Source of the DNA: Mycobacterium sp. E183
GTDB taxonomy: Bacteria > Actinomycetota > Actinomycetes > Mycobacteriales > Mycobacteriaceae
Assembly (NCBI RefSeq): GCF_001667735.1
Contig: NZ_LZJN01000129.1
Coordinates: forward strand, 1 to 45,267
Length of the DNA stretch: 45,267 bases
Direction: 5' to 3'
Of the stretch, positions 16,557 to 25,423 are shown in pieces (the stretch's first letter is position 1; every line of letters begins with the position of its first letter). The notes beneath the pieces were generated by a model, which made no database searches, was not told the DNA's origin, and saw only the letters and a list, made by a program, of their open reading frames with translations. The translations under genes were made by a program, and so were the position numbers.

Positions 16557-17410
16557 GTGATCACTACAAGCTGGGTTACATCGGTCTGGGCAACATGGGC
16601 ACCCCGATGGCCACAAAGATGACCGAGTGGCCGGGCGGGGTGACGGTTTACGACATCCGGACGGATGCGATGACACCGCTGGCGGAGAAGGGCGCCGGCC
16701 TGGCCGACAGTGTCGCCGACGTCGCGTCCGCCGACATCGTCCACGTCACCGTGCTCAACGACGACCAGGTACGTGAGGTCGTCGCCGAGCTGGCGGCCCA
16801 CGCCAAGGCTGGCACGGTAATCGCGATCCACTCGACCATCTGCGACACCACGGCCGCGGAACTGGCGGCCGAACTCAGACCGCAGGGCATTCACGTCGTG
16901 GACGCACCCGTCAGCGGCGGTACGGCCGCCGCCGCGAAAGGCGAGCTGGCGACGATGGTCGGGGCCGATCGCGAGGTGTACGAGCGGATCAAGCCGGCGT
17001 TCAAGCACTGGGCGACGGTCGTCATCCACGCCGGCGAGCCGGGCGCGGGGACGCGAATGAAGCTGGCCCGCAACATGTTGACGTTCACGTCGTACGTCGC
17101 GGCGTGTGAGGCCATGAACCTGGCCGAGGCCGCGGGCCTGGATCTGCAGGCGCTGGGCCGGGTGGTGCGGCACACCGATGCCCTCACCGGCGGGCCGGGC
17201 GCGATCATGGTCCGCGACGACATGAATGACCTTCGGCCGGAACACTTTCTGTATCAGCCGTTCATGCACACCCGTGGTCTGGGGGAAAAGGACCTGAGCC
17301 TGGCGTTGGCGTTGGGCGAGGCGGTGTCGGTCGACCTGCCCCTGGCCAGGCTGGCGTACGAGGGGCTGGCGGCTGGCCTCGGGCTGCCACACACAGAGAA
17401 AGAGGCGTGA
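16553..17410 (+). CDS. 3-hydroxyisobutyrate dehydrogenase-like enzyme (Rv0770-type)
   Basis: A beta-hydroxyacid dehydrogenase of 285 residues. The N-terminal NAD(P) domain has YIGLGNMG (9-16); the substrate motif DAPVSGGTAAAAKG is at about 117-130; catalytic K170 and N174 lie in the G-x3-K-x3-N motif. The family oxidises short beta-hydroxyacids such as 3-hydroxyisobutyrate or tartronate semialdehyde; the exact substrate is not shown. The ATG sits in the SDR stop (ATGA), so a long upstream extension of the frame is not real. The next gene overlaps its stop. Confidence 0.95.
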   Translation: MSDHYKLGYIGLGNMGTPMATKMTEWPGGVTVYDIRTDAMTPLAEKGAGLADSVADVASADIVHVTVLNDDQVREVVAELAAHAKAGTVIAIHSTICDTTAAELAAELRPQGIHVVDAPVSGGTAAAAKGELATMVGADREVYERIKPAFKHWATVVIHAGEPGAGTRMKLARNMLTFTSYVAACEAMNLAEAAGLDLQALGRVVRHTDALTGGPGAIMVRDDMNDLRPEHFLYQPFMHTRGLGEKDLSLALALGEAVSVDLPLARLAYEGLAAGLGLPHTEKEA

Positions 17411-17844
17411 TGGACGAACTTCGCCGCAAGGGCCTCGAGAAGATGAACGAGGTTTACGGCTGGGAAATGCCCAACATCGAGGGCGACGCGTATTTTGACC
17501 TGACCGTCGACCACCTGTTCGGCAGCATCTGGACGCGACCGGGATTGTCGATGCGCGACAAGCGCATCATGACATTGACCGCCGTGACCGCTGTCGGAAA
17601 CCGCGACCTGGCCGAGATTCAGATCAACGCCGCGCTGCTCAACGGGGAGCTCACCGAAGCCGAGTTGAAGGAGATGGCCGTCTTCCTCACCCACTATCTC
17701 GGGTTCCCGCTGGGTTCCGCGCTCAACGGCGCCGTCGACGCCGTCGTCGCCAAGCGCAGGAAGGCCGCGGCCAAAGGGGCGGGGGAGGACAAGAAGGCCA
17801 ACGTGGACGCCGCGTTGAAGATGCACTCCGGCGACAAGGACTGA
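17410..17844 (+). CDS. Carboxymuconolactone decarboxylase family protein (Rv0771-type)
   Basis: A 144-residue protein of the CMD/AhpD fold. The helical stretch RPGLSMRDKRIMTLTAVTA and the following RDLAEIQINAAL match the CMD domain. There is no cysteine at all, so the CxxC redox centre of AhpD-type peroxidase partners is missing; a lactone decarboxylase or binding role fits better. The Lys-rich tail (from about residue 117) is probably disordered. The ATG overlaps the previous stop by one base (TGATG); a GTG one codon earlier is possible. It ends the aldA operon, which converges on the LuxR gene. Confidence 0.92.
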   Translation: MDELRRKGLEKMNEVYGWEMPNIEGDAYFDLTVDHLFGSIWTRPGLSMRDKRIMTLTAVTAVGNRDLAEIQINAALLNGELTEAELKEMAVFLTHYLGFPLGSALNGAVDAVVAKRRKAAAKGAGEDKKANVDAALKMHSGDKD

Positions 17845-20800
17845 CTAGGCGTGCCGCGAAGCCTCCTGTGCCAGCTGGACTCTCGAGCTGATGCCGAGCT
17901 TCGAATAGACGTGGCTGAGATGTGCCTGCACGGTGCGCGCCGAGACGAAAAGGCGTGCGGCGATGTCCTTGTTCTGCAGTCCCTCGCTGACCAGCCTGAC
18001 CACGTTGATCTCCGCGGGGGTCAGTGACGCCCAGCCCGTTGCGGGTCGCTTGCGTTCACCGCGGCCGCGCCGCGCATAGGCGATCGCTTCCTCCGTGGAC
18101 AGGGCCTCTCCTTCGGCCCGAGCCCGGTGGAATTCGTCGTCTCCCAACGCGTCGCGCAGGGCCGCGACGGCGGCGTCATGTGCGGCGTCGTGAATCTTGA
18201 ATCGCACATGCCCGGTTCGTTCTCGTTCTGAGGTTGCCGCTCCCAACAGCCGCGCGGCTTCTCGGTTCGCGCCTGCGCCCACCGCGAGGGTGGCCAGGCA
18301 TTCCATGACGTCAGGAAGGACGAAGTACGCCTTGTGGTCGACCGCTCCGGCAAGCGCGCCGTGGGCGTCGCGTTCCGCTTGCTCCCAGTCTCGTTGGGCG
18401 ATCGCGACCCGCGCACGCTTCACCAGGGCGAGCACCCGATGAACCCCCGGGGCGACGGCAACGGCGTCGACGGCGCAGCGGCGCGCCGATGTCAGATCCC
18501 CCTGTGCGAGCGAGATTTCCGCCAGCGGAATGACGTTGACGACAGCGAGTTCAGGCTGGACCTTCAGCCGCTGCCATGCCGCCTCGCCGGCGCGGGCCGA
18601 TGCGTCCACATCCCCCGCGGCGACCATCGCGACGGCCAGCGCGGCGTACGCGTAGCCCTGGTTGAAGGGTCCGAGGTCTGTGGCGGCTTCAACGGCTGCA
18701 TTCGCGGCCACCCGCGCCGCGCTCGTGTCACCGGTGTAGGCGAGCATGTGGCCCAGGCTGACGAGGCTGGCCATCTTCCACGTTTCGTCGTGGGCCGTGT
18801 CCGACTCGGCAACCAGCGCCCGGAATTGTGCAATGGCGCCCACCAGATCTCCCTCCCACCACTGCGCCAAACCGATACACCACCGGCACCCGCGAGAGGC
18901 GTAGCCGTCGCCGATCGCGTCAGCGATGTCACGGCCTTCTTCACCGGCCGCGCGTGCCGCGACCGGATCCCCCTTGCCCGTGACGGCCGCGAAGGCCTGG
19001 AACGCGAGGATCTGGTTCAAACTCCAGTCATCTCCCACGGTGCGAGCGAGGCCGAGCGCTTCGTCGAAGTACGAGCCGGCAACGGCCGCATCGTAGGCGG
19101 CGATGATTCCGCAACCTGCAAGCGCGCGAACCACCAACGCCGGGTCGTCGATCTCACGGGCGAGCGCCAGAGCTTCCAACGCCATGTCCATGTTGTCGTG
19201 GATGGTCTGCGCGCCCTCGAGTATCGCTTTGTCCGCGAGCGCCCGGGCGCGGACGGGGAGCGGCACCTCCACGTCGTGCGCGGTCGCGTCCGCCAGCGCC
19301 ACGTCGAACCAGGCTGTGCCCTCCCGCAAACGGCCGCGAGTGGTCCAAAGCGGTTGTAAGACCGAGGCTAGCCGCAACGCCTGCGAGATCTCGGCGTTTT
19401 CCCGGCACCACGCGAATGCCGCGCGCAGGTTGTCCATCTCGATGGCGGCCTGCTCGATGCGGCTCTGATGAGCGGTGCGCCCCGGCACGTCGAGCTCTGC
19501 TGCCAGCGCAACGTAGTGGTCGCGGTGGCGACCGCGCACGGCGTCGGCCTCACCGGACTCGCCGAGCTTCTCCAGGGCGTACTGGCGAATCGTCTCCAGC
19601 ATTCGGTAACGCGCGCCGCAGTGCGTATCCTCGGCCACCACGAGGGACTTTTCGATCAACAGTGTGAGCTGGTCGAGTGTCTGATACCGCTCGACGTCAC
19701 TTTCGCCGCAAACCTCCTGGGCCGCATCGAGATCGAAACCGCCCATGAACACTGCGACGCGGCGGAACAGGACTCGTTCGGGTTCGGTCAGTAGCGCGTG
19801 CGACCAGTCGACCGAGGCCCGCAACGTCTGCTGGCGGCGTACGGCTGTTCGCGAACCGCCGGTCAGGAGCCGAAAGCGGTTGCGCAAGCTGTCGAGAATC
19901 TGCTCCAACGACAGTGCCCGAACCCGCGCGGCGGCCAGCTCTATCGCCAGCGGGATTCCATCGAGACGCCGGCAGATCTCGATGACCGTTTCCGAATTAT
20001 CCTTGGTCACAGTAAAATCGGGCCGGACGTGGCGGGCGCGGTCGGAAAAGAGGGTCACCGCCTCGTCAGCCAGGGTCAGTGAGGGCACCGCCCACGCGAC
20101 CTCGCCGGCCACCCGCAGCGGTTCACGGCTTGTCGCGAGGATGGTCACGCCCGGGCAAGCCGCCAACAGCGCGACCGAGAGCGAGGCGCAGGCGTCGATC
20201 AGGTGCTCGCAATTGTCGAGGAGGACGAGCATGCGCCGGCCGGCTACGAAACGTGTGAGCGTGTCGATTGTCGAACGCCCCGCCTGGTCGGGCAGCCCCA
20301 ACGCTCGCGTCACCGTGACCGGGACAACGCCGGAATCGGCGATGGGCGCCAGGTCGACGTACCACACCCCGTCTTCGAAATCGTCATCGAGCCGGTCCGC
20401 AATCTGCACCGCCAGCCGGGTCTTTCCCACGCCGCCGGCGCCCGTGAGCGTCACCAACCTTCCGTCGGTGATGATCCGTCGCACGGCCTCGACCTCGGCG
20501 CCGCGGCCGACGAAACTGGTGAATTGCGGCGGAAGATTCAAGCGCCCTGTGTGTTTCGTCGAGCGGAGCGGCGGAAAGTCGTTGCGGAGGTCGGCGTGAC
20601 AAAGCTGCGTCACCCGTTCGGGCCGCGGCAGATCCCGCAGCGGGTGGGTGCCCAGCTCAAGCATCCACGCGTCGGGAGGCAGCCCGTCGGCGAGCAGGTC
20701 GCTTGTCGTGGCCGATAGGACCGTCTGGCCGCCGTGAGCCAGGTCGCGCAGCCGCGCGGCGCGGTTTATCGTCGGTCCGATGTAATTTGCCTCGTCGCGC

Positions 20801-21192
20801 AGTTGGACCTCGCCGGTATGCAGTCCGATTCGCAGATGGATCGGCGCAAGTGCCGTCAGTTGCAGACCGAGCGCAAACCCGGCCGCGTCGCTCGCCCGGG
20901 CGAAGGCGACCACGAAGCTGTCGCCCTCACCCTGTTCGACCGGGCGGACCCCGTTGTGCTCGGTCACCAGGTCCGACACCGCCTGGTCCAGCCGCGTGAC
21001 GGCGGCGCGCATTTCATCGGGCTGGGTCTGCCATAACCGCGTCGAGCCCTCGACGTCGGCCAGCAGCAACGTCACGGTTCCCGTCGGGAGCTCGCTCAAC
21101 CCCAAATCGCTCCAGTTCAAACGCAGCGTGTCCGCGCACCGCTCGGTCTCAGTCATGTTAGCCAGCGTGCGTCGATCAGACGCGGCAAACAT
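17845..21192 (-). CDS. Cyclase-ATPase-TPR-LuxR giant regulator
   Basis: A 1115-residue multidomain regulator like M. tuberculosis Rv0386, Rv1358 and Rv2488c. Residues about 38-195 are a class III nucleotide cyclase domain: first metal Asp D46, second metal Asp D91, and transition-state N143 and R147. The substrate-selecting positions are Q87 and N136 instead of the canonical Lys and Asp. Residues about 223-480 are an NB-ARC/AAA-like ATPase with Walker A GAGGVGKT (251-258) and a Walker B-like LVLLDNCEH. A long helical TPR-like region follows to about 1040. The last 60 residues are a LuxR/GerE DNA-binding domain starting LTPAEINVVRLVSEG. No membrane segment is seen. The first ATG is used; a second (MTETERC) 12 codons later is equally possible. 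Divergent from the esterase gene. Confidence 0.9.
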   Translation of the reverse strand: MFAASDRRTLANMTETERCADTLRLNWSDLGLSELPTGTVTLLLADVEGSTRLWQTQPDEMRAAVTRLDQAVSDLVTEHNGVRPVEQGEGDSFVVAFARASDAAGFALGLQLTALAPIHLRIGLHTGEVQLRDEANYIGPTINRAARLRDLAHGGQTVLSATTSDLLADGLPPDAWMLELGTHPLRDLPRPERVTQLCHADLRNDFPPLRSTKHTGRLNLPPQFTSFVGRGAEVEAVRRIITDGRLVTLTGAGGVGKTRLAVQIADRLDDDFEDGVWYVDLAPIADSGVVPVTVTRALGLPDQAGRSTIDTLTRFVAGRRMLVLLDNCEHLIDACASLSVALLAACPGVTILATSREPLRVAGEVAWAVPSLTLADEAVTLFSDRARHVRPDFTVTKDNSETVIEICRRLDGIPLAIELAAARVRALSLEQILDSLRNRFRLLTGGSRTAVRRQQTLRASVDWSHALLTEPERVLFRRVAVFMGGFDLDAAQEVCGESDVERYQTLDQLTLLIEKSLVVAEDTHCGARYRMLETIRQYALEKLGESGEADAVRGRHRDHYVALAAELDVPGRTAHQSRIEQAAIEMDNLRAAFAWCRENAEISQALRLASVLQPLWTTRGRLREGTAWFDVALADATAHDVEVPLPVRARALADKAILEGAQTIHDNMDMALEALALAREIDDPALVVRALAGCGIIAAYDAAVAGSYFDEALGLARTVGDDWSLNQILAFQAFAAVTGKGDPVAARAAGEEGRDIADAIGDGYASRGCRWCIGLAQWWEGDLVGAIAQFRALVAESDTAHDETWKMASLVSLGHMLAYTGDTSAARVAANAAVEAATDLGPFNQGYAYAALAVAMVAAGDVDASARAGEAAWQRLKVQPELAVVNVIPLAEISLAQGDLTSARRCAVDAVAVAPGVHRVLALVKRARVAIAQRDWEQAERDAHGALAGAVDHKAYFVLPDVMECLATLAVGAGANREAARLLGAATSERERTGHVRFKIHDAAHDAAVAALRDALGDDEFHRARAEGEALSTEEAIAYARRGRGERKRPATGWASLTPAEINVVRLVSEGLQNKDIAARLFVSARTVQAHLSHVYSKLGISSRVQLAQEASRHA

Positions 21193-21309
21193 CAGCAGAA
21201 TGGCCTATACGTCCGCTCGGCCGCGTCCGCGGAGGATCTACGCGCCTTGACCAATGTTCTTCGCCGGCCGTCATCGCACACTTGGTTCCTCGGACTCAAG
21301 GAGGTACAG

Positions 21310-22518
21310 ATGAACAGCCAGACCGGTCTTGCCGGCAACCGCGACTCGATCGACGCCAACTTCACGACGGGCGTGCTGCACGGCCACTACGACAGCCGTT
21401 TCGAGGATCTCGTCGCCGCGCTGGCCGACGAAGTCAGCACCGGCGGCGAACTCGGCGCCGCGATCGCCATCGATGTCGGCGGCGACGTCGTCGTGGACAT
21501 CTGGGGCGGGCATGCCGACAGGGCCAGAACCCGCGAATGGTCGGAAAACACCATCGTCAACGTTTTTTCCAGCACCAAGAACGTGACCGCGCTGGCGGCG
21601 CTGATGCTGATCGACCGCGGCCTGCTCGACCCGTTCGCCCCGGTCGCAAAGTACTGGCCCGAGTTCGCCGCGAACGGCAAGCAGGACATCGAGGTGCGCC
21701 ACATCCTCAGCCACACCTCCGGGATGTCCGGCTGGGAGCCCCCCTTCGCCCTGGAGGACGTCTACGACTGGGGAAAAGCCACTTCTCAGCTTGCCGGCCA
21801 GGCGCCGTGGTGGCCACCCGGCACCGCGTCGGGATACCACGCGGTGACCATTGGGCACCTCGTCGGCGAACTGGTCCGCCGAACCACCGGCATGACTCTG
21901 AAACACTTTGTGCGACAGGAGATCGCCGAGCCGCTCGGCGCTGACCTGCAGATCGGCGCCCGGCCCGAAGACGACCACAGAATCGCCGAACTGGTCCCGC
22001 CGCCTCCGCTGGACGTGCCGCTCGACGCGGTCCCCCATGACCATCCGATGTATAAGACGTTCGCCGCGATCCCGCCCGCCGCGGAGACCGCGCTGGCAGC
22101 CGAGACGACGGCGTGGCGCCGAGCGGAGATCGGATCGGCCAACGGACACGCCAACGCGCGTTCGCTGGTCCGCGCCCTGTCCCCGATTTCGTTGGGCGGC
22201 ACGATCAATGGCGTACGGTTCCTGCGATCCGACACCATCGACCTGATCTTCGAGGAGCAGGCCAACCGCACCGATCTGGTGCTGGCCATGCCGGCACGGT
22301 GGGGCATCGGGTTTGCCCTCCCCCATCCGGAGGCGGTGCCCGACATCCCCGACGAGAGGACCTGCTACTGGGGCGGTTGGGGCGGCTCCATGGTGGTGAT
22401 GAACGTCGACCGCCGCACCACGTTCGCCTATGTGATGAACAAGATGGGACAAGTCACATCGGGCGGAACCGATCGGACGCGGAAATACACCCGGCTGATC
22501 TATGAGGCACTCGGCTGA
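21310..22518 (+). CDS. Serine beta-lactamase-like esterase
   Basis: A 402-residue class C beta-lactamase/penicillin-binding-protein-like hydrolase (EstB type). The nucleophile motif S-x-x-K is S87-S-T-K90; the second-motif Tyr is Y176 (YHA), which supports an esterase more than a true beta-lactamase. A third-motif equivalent may be in the WGGWGGS stretch near the C-terminus. No signal peptide is visible, so a cytoplasmic esterase or transesterase is expected. The start is fixed by a strong AAGGAGGT 4 bp before the ATG. It is divergent from the large LuxR regulator, a common arrangement for a controlled target, and ends 7 bp before the convergent aldo/keto reductase. Confidence 0.92.
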   Translation: MNSQTGLAGNRDSIDANFTTGVLHGHYDSRFEDLVAALADEVSTGGELGAAIAIDVGGDVVVDIWGGHADRARTREWSENTIVNVFSSTKNVTALAALMLIDRGLLDPFAPVAKYWPEFAANGKQDIEVRHILSHTSGMSGWEPPFALEDVYDWGKATSQLAGQAPWWPPGTASGYHAVTIGHLVGELVRRTTGMTLKHFVRQEIAEPLGADLQIGARPEDDHRIAELVPPPPLDVPLDAVPHDHPMYKTFAAIPPAAETALAAETTAWRRAEIGSANGHANARSLVRALSPISLGGTINGVRFLRSDTIDLIFEEQANRTDLVLAMPARWGIGFALPHPEAVPDIPDERTCYWGGWGGSMVVMNVDRRTTFAYVMNKMGQVTSGGTDRTRKYTRLIYEALG

Positions 22519-22525
22519 CGGTCAA

Positions 22526-23611
22526 TCAGTATGGCCGCCCGCCTTCGGGCATCACGTACTCGGAAATCGGTCCGGAGACGCCGTTGACCGACGTCCCGCC
22601 GTTGAGAATGCCCGGCGCCATCTCCAGCATGTTGTTCGGAAACCCGAACTTCGGCTTGGTCAGCTCGTCGAGCCGCGCCAGTTCGTCGGCGCCGAGGCCC
22701 ACGTCGACGGCGAGGACGTTGTCGTTGAGCTGCGAGAGCCTGCGCGCCCCGATGATGACGGACGAGACGCCAGGCTGCGCGCGCACCCAGGCCAGCGCCA
22801 CGCTGGCGACGCTCGTCTGGTGGGCCTTGGCGATGAGCTCGAGTTCGTCGACAACGGCGTAGGTCTTGTCGTCGAGGAAGGCGTCGACCATCGCGCCGCG
22901 GCCGGAGTCCTGCCGGCCGGCGCTGGCCCGGGTGTACTTGCCGCTCAGCGCGCCGCCCTTGAGCGGCGACCACGGTGTGATGCCGAGGCCGAATTCGGAC
23001 GCCATCGGAACCAGTTCCTGTTCGATGGAGCGCTCCAGCAGTGAGTACTCGACCTGCAGGCCGACGAAGCTCGACCAGCCGCGGAACCGGGCGATGAGGT
23101 TGGCCTGGGCGATCTTCCACGCCGGGGTGTCCGAGACGCCGATGTAGCGGACCTTGCCGGCGCGGACGAGATCGTCGAGTGCCGCCATCGTCTCGTCGAT
23201 GGGTGTGTTGGCATCCCAGATGTGCAGCCAGTACAGGTCGATGTAGTCGGTTTGCAGACGCCGCAGCGAGTTTTCGCAGGCGTTGATCAGCGACTTGCGG
23301 CCCGAGCCGCCGCCGTTGGGATCTCCCGGATACAGGTTGCCGCTGAACTTGGTCGCGATCACCAGGCGATCGCGGCGACAGGCGTCGCGCCCGATGTGGT
23401 CACCGATGATCTTCTCGGAGTGGCTTCGGGTGTAGAAGTTGGCCGTGTCGATGAAGTTGCCACCGAGGTCGGTGTATCGATCGATGATCTGTTGAGACTC
23501 CTCGACACTGGTGCCCCAGCCGAGGTCCTCGCCGAATGTCATGGCGCCCAGACACAGGGGGCTGACGCGCAGGCCGGAGCGTCCGAGTGTCACGTACTGA
23601 TCCAGAGGCAT
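22526..23611 (-). CDS. Aldo/keto reductase
   Basis: An NADPH-dependent aldo/keto reductase of 361 residues. The catalytic tetrad is D55, Y60 (DTANFY), K88 (VIATKF) and H130 (LYWLH). The C-terminal IIGARRLSQLNDN is the usual 2'-phosphate-binding segment of the family. The ATG used here has AGAAAG 8 bp upstream; a GTG three codons earlier lies too close to that site. Substrates of these enzymes are varied aldehydes and ketones. The gene is divergent from a MarR regulator with only 58 bp between them, including a 12-bp palindrome, so regulation by that MarR is likely. Confidence 0.93.
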   Translation of the reverse strand: MPLDQYVTLGRSGLRVSPLCLGAMTFGEDLGWGTSVEESQQIIDRYTDLGGNFIDTANFYTRSHSEKIIGDHIGRDACRRDRLVIATKFSGNLYPGDPNGGGSGRKSLINACENSLRRLQTDYIDLYWLHIWDANTPIDETMAALDDLVRAGKVRYIGVSDTPAWKIAQANLIARFRGWSSFVGLQVEYSLLERSIEQELVPMASEFGLGITPWSPLKGGALSGKYTRASAGRQDSGRGAMVDAFLDDKTYAVVDELELIAKAHQTSVASVALAWVRAQPGVSSVIIGARRLSQLNDNVLAVDVGLGADELARLDELTKPKFGFPNNMLEMAPGILNGGTSVNGVSGPISEYVMPEGGRPY

Positions 23612-23658
23612 GGTGGCCACTTTCTGGTAAATTGTTCGATTATGTGTTTGTTCATTCC

Positions 23659-23670
23659 TAAACTAGTTTA
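23659..23670. promoter_or_regulatory. Candidate MarR operator, 12-bp perfect palindrome
   Basis: TAAACTAGTTTA is a perfect palindrome whose last base is the A of the marR-type ATG. It lies within an AT-rich 58-bp divergent region. Opposite it, CATAAT (23639-23644, minus strand) could be the -10 of the aldo/keto reductase, so binding would cover both promoters. Confidence 0.55.
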
Positions 23671-24101
23671 TGTCTGAACGATCTGGCAAGTCGGTGCCAG
23701 CGGTCGACGCGGCCAAGATCTGGTCGTTGAACTATCGGGTGCTGCTGTCGGTCATCTCGTGCGCCGAGGCCGACATCTGCGCGCTGGGGCTCGAATCCAA
23801 GGAGCTCTTCCTGCTTGCGGAGATCGACGAGCACCCCTATCCGGCCGAACTCGCTGCGGCGTTGAGCATGCCCAAGGCGACGATCACGGTTTACCTCAAA
23901 CGGCTTGAGGCCGCGGGCTTCGTGCGGCGCCAGATCGACGCCAGCGACCTGCGGCGCCATCGGCTCTTACTCACCCCGGCCGGGCGCAAAGCCGCCACGG
24001 ACGGGCTGGCGCTGCTGTCCGCGGAGTTCGACAAGCGTCTCGGACGCCTCACCGTCGCGCAGCGGAAAGACCTCAAAAATCTGCTCGAAAAGATTCTGTG
24101 A
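23670..24101 (+). CDS. MarR-family regulator
   Basis: A 143-residue winged-helix regulator. The DNA-binding helices are in the ELAAALSMPKATITVYLKRLEAAG region (about 60-83), followed by the wing with RRQIDASDLRRHRLLLTPAG, the classic MarR DxRxxxLxLT pattern. Flanking helices form the dimer. It probably represses itself and the divergent aldo/keto reductase through the palindrome at its start codon (inference). A ligand cannot be told from the sequence. I do not recall an equivalent gene just before purD in M. tuberculosis. Confidence 0.92.
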   Translation: MSERSGKSVPAVDAAKIWSLNYRVLLSVISCAEADICALGLESKELFLLAEIDEHPYPAELAAALSMPKATITVYLKRLEAAGFVRRQIDASDLRRHRLLLTPAGRKAATDGLALLSAEFDKRLGRLTVAQRKDLKNLLEKIL

Positions 24102-24137
24102 ACGCGGGTGCCGTAGGCGTTTGGCGTTTGCCCCGGC

Positions 24138-24143
24138 TAGTCT
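24138..24143 (+). promoter_or_regulatory. Candidate purD -10 element
   Basis: TAGTCT fits TANNNT and ends 8 nt before the GTG start of purD, predicting a leaderless or nearly leaderless mRNA. There is no room for a purine riboswitch in the 50-bp gap. Confidence 0.45.
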
Positions 24144-24151
24144 GACGTGTC

Positions 24152-25423
24152 GTGCGAGTCCTGGTGATCGGTTCGGGTGCCCGTGAGCATGCGCTGCTGC
24201 TGGCGCTTCGGAAAGACCCGCAGGTCACGGAGCTGTTTGTCGCCCCCGGCAACGCCGGCACCGCCCGGGTCGCCGAGCAGCACGACGTGGACATCACGTC
24301 GGGTTCCGACGTCGTCGCCCTGGCGCGGGAGGTCCGGGCCGACCTGGTGGTCATCGGCCCGGAGGTCCCGCTGGTGTTGGGCGTGGCCGACGCCCTGCGA
24401 ACGGCCGGCATCGTCTGCTTCGGGCCCAGTAAGGACGCCGCGCGCATCGAAGGGTCCAAGGCGTTCGCCAAGGAGGTCATGGCCGCTGCCGGCGTGCGCA
24501 CCGCGACCAGCGAAACCGTTGACAGCCCCGCCCATTTGGATGCCGCACTGGACCGGTTCGGGCCTCCTGCGGGCGACCCGGCCTGGGTGGTCAAGGACGA
24601 CCGGCTGGCCGCCGGCAAGGGCGTCGTGGTGACCGCGGATCGCGGTGTCGCGCGCGCGCACGCCGCCGGGCTGCTCGAGGCGGGGCACCCGGTGCTGCTC
24701 GAGTCGTTCCTGGACGGGCCCGAGGTGTCGCTGTTCTGCGTCGTCGACGGTGAAACCGTGGTGCCGCTGCTGCCCGCGCAGGACTTCAAGCGTGTCGGCG
24801 ACGGCGACACCGGCCCCAACACCGGCGGCATGGGTGCCTATGCGCCGGTGCCGTGGCTTCCCGACGACCTGTACCGCGACATCGTCACCAACATCGTCGA
24901 ACCCGTTGCGGCTGAGATGGTTCGGCGGGGCTGCCCATTCTGCGGTTTGCTGTACGTCGGGCTGGCGATCACCGGCAAGGGACCGGCGGTGGTCGAATTC
25001 AACTGCCGTTTCGGTGATCCCGAGACCCAGGCTGTGCTGGCATTGTTGGGTTCACCGCTCGGCCAGCTGCTGTACGCCGCGGGTACCGGCAAGCTCGCCG
25101 ACTTCGGTGAGTTGCGCTGGGAGCAGGGTGCGGCCGTCACGGTGGTATTGGCGGCCGAGAACTATCCCGGCCGTCCCCGCGTCGGCGACGTGGTCGCGGG
25201 CTCGGAAACCGAGGGAGTGCTGCACGCGGGTACGGCGCGCCGCGACGACGGAGAGGTCGTCTCCTCGGGCGGTCGGGTGCTGTCGGTGGTGGGCACCGGC
25301 CCCGACCTTGCCGCCGCGCGTGCGCAGGCGTATGAGCTGATGGGGTCGATTCGACTGCCCGGCAGCCACTTTCGTGGTGATATCGCGCTGCTGGCCGCTG
25401 AAGGCAAGATCAGCGTTCAGTAA
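24152..25423 (+). CDS. purD: Phosphoribosylamine-glycine ligase PurD
   Basis: GAR synthetase, step two of de novo purine synthesis: joins phosphoribosylamine and glycine with ATP. A 423-residue single-function enzyme, normal length. The N-terminal motif [11 protein letters not shown] (5-15), the ATP-grasp domain with [12 protein letters not shown] and the metal/ATP segment [13 protein letters not shown] are all present. The start is GTG with no ribosome binding site but a TANNNT element 8 nt upstream. Its 3' end overlaps the convergent gamma-glutamyltransferase gene by 7 bp. Unlike in many bacteria, it is not in one pur operon; the pur genes here are dispersed. Confidence 0.97.
   Translation: MRVLVIGSGAREHALLLALRKDPQVTELFVAPGNAGTARVAEQHDVDITSGSDVVALAREVRADLVVIGPEVPLVLGVADALRTAGIVCFGPSKDAARIEGSKAFAKEVMAAAGVRTATSETVDSPAHLDAALDRFGPPAGDPAWVVKDDRLAAGKGVVVTADRGVARAHAAGLLEAGHPVLLESFLDGPEVSLFCVVDGETVVPLLPAQDFKRVGDGDTGPNTGGMGAYAPVPWLPDDLYRDIVTNIVEPVAAEMVRRGCPFCGLLYVGLAITGKGPAVVEFNCRFGDPETQAVLALLGSPLGQLLYAAGTGKLADFGELRWEQGAAVTVVLAAENYPGRPRVGDVVAGSETEGVLHAGTARRDDGEVVSSGGRVLSVVGTGPDLAAARAQAYELMGSIRLPGSHFRGDIALLAAEGKISVQ

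Noticed and set aside
24102..24151. Purine riboswitch before purD
   Set aside because: The 50-bp gap is too short for the aptamer and shows no matching stems.
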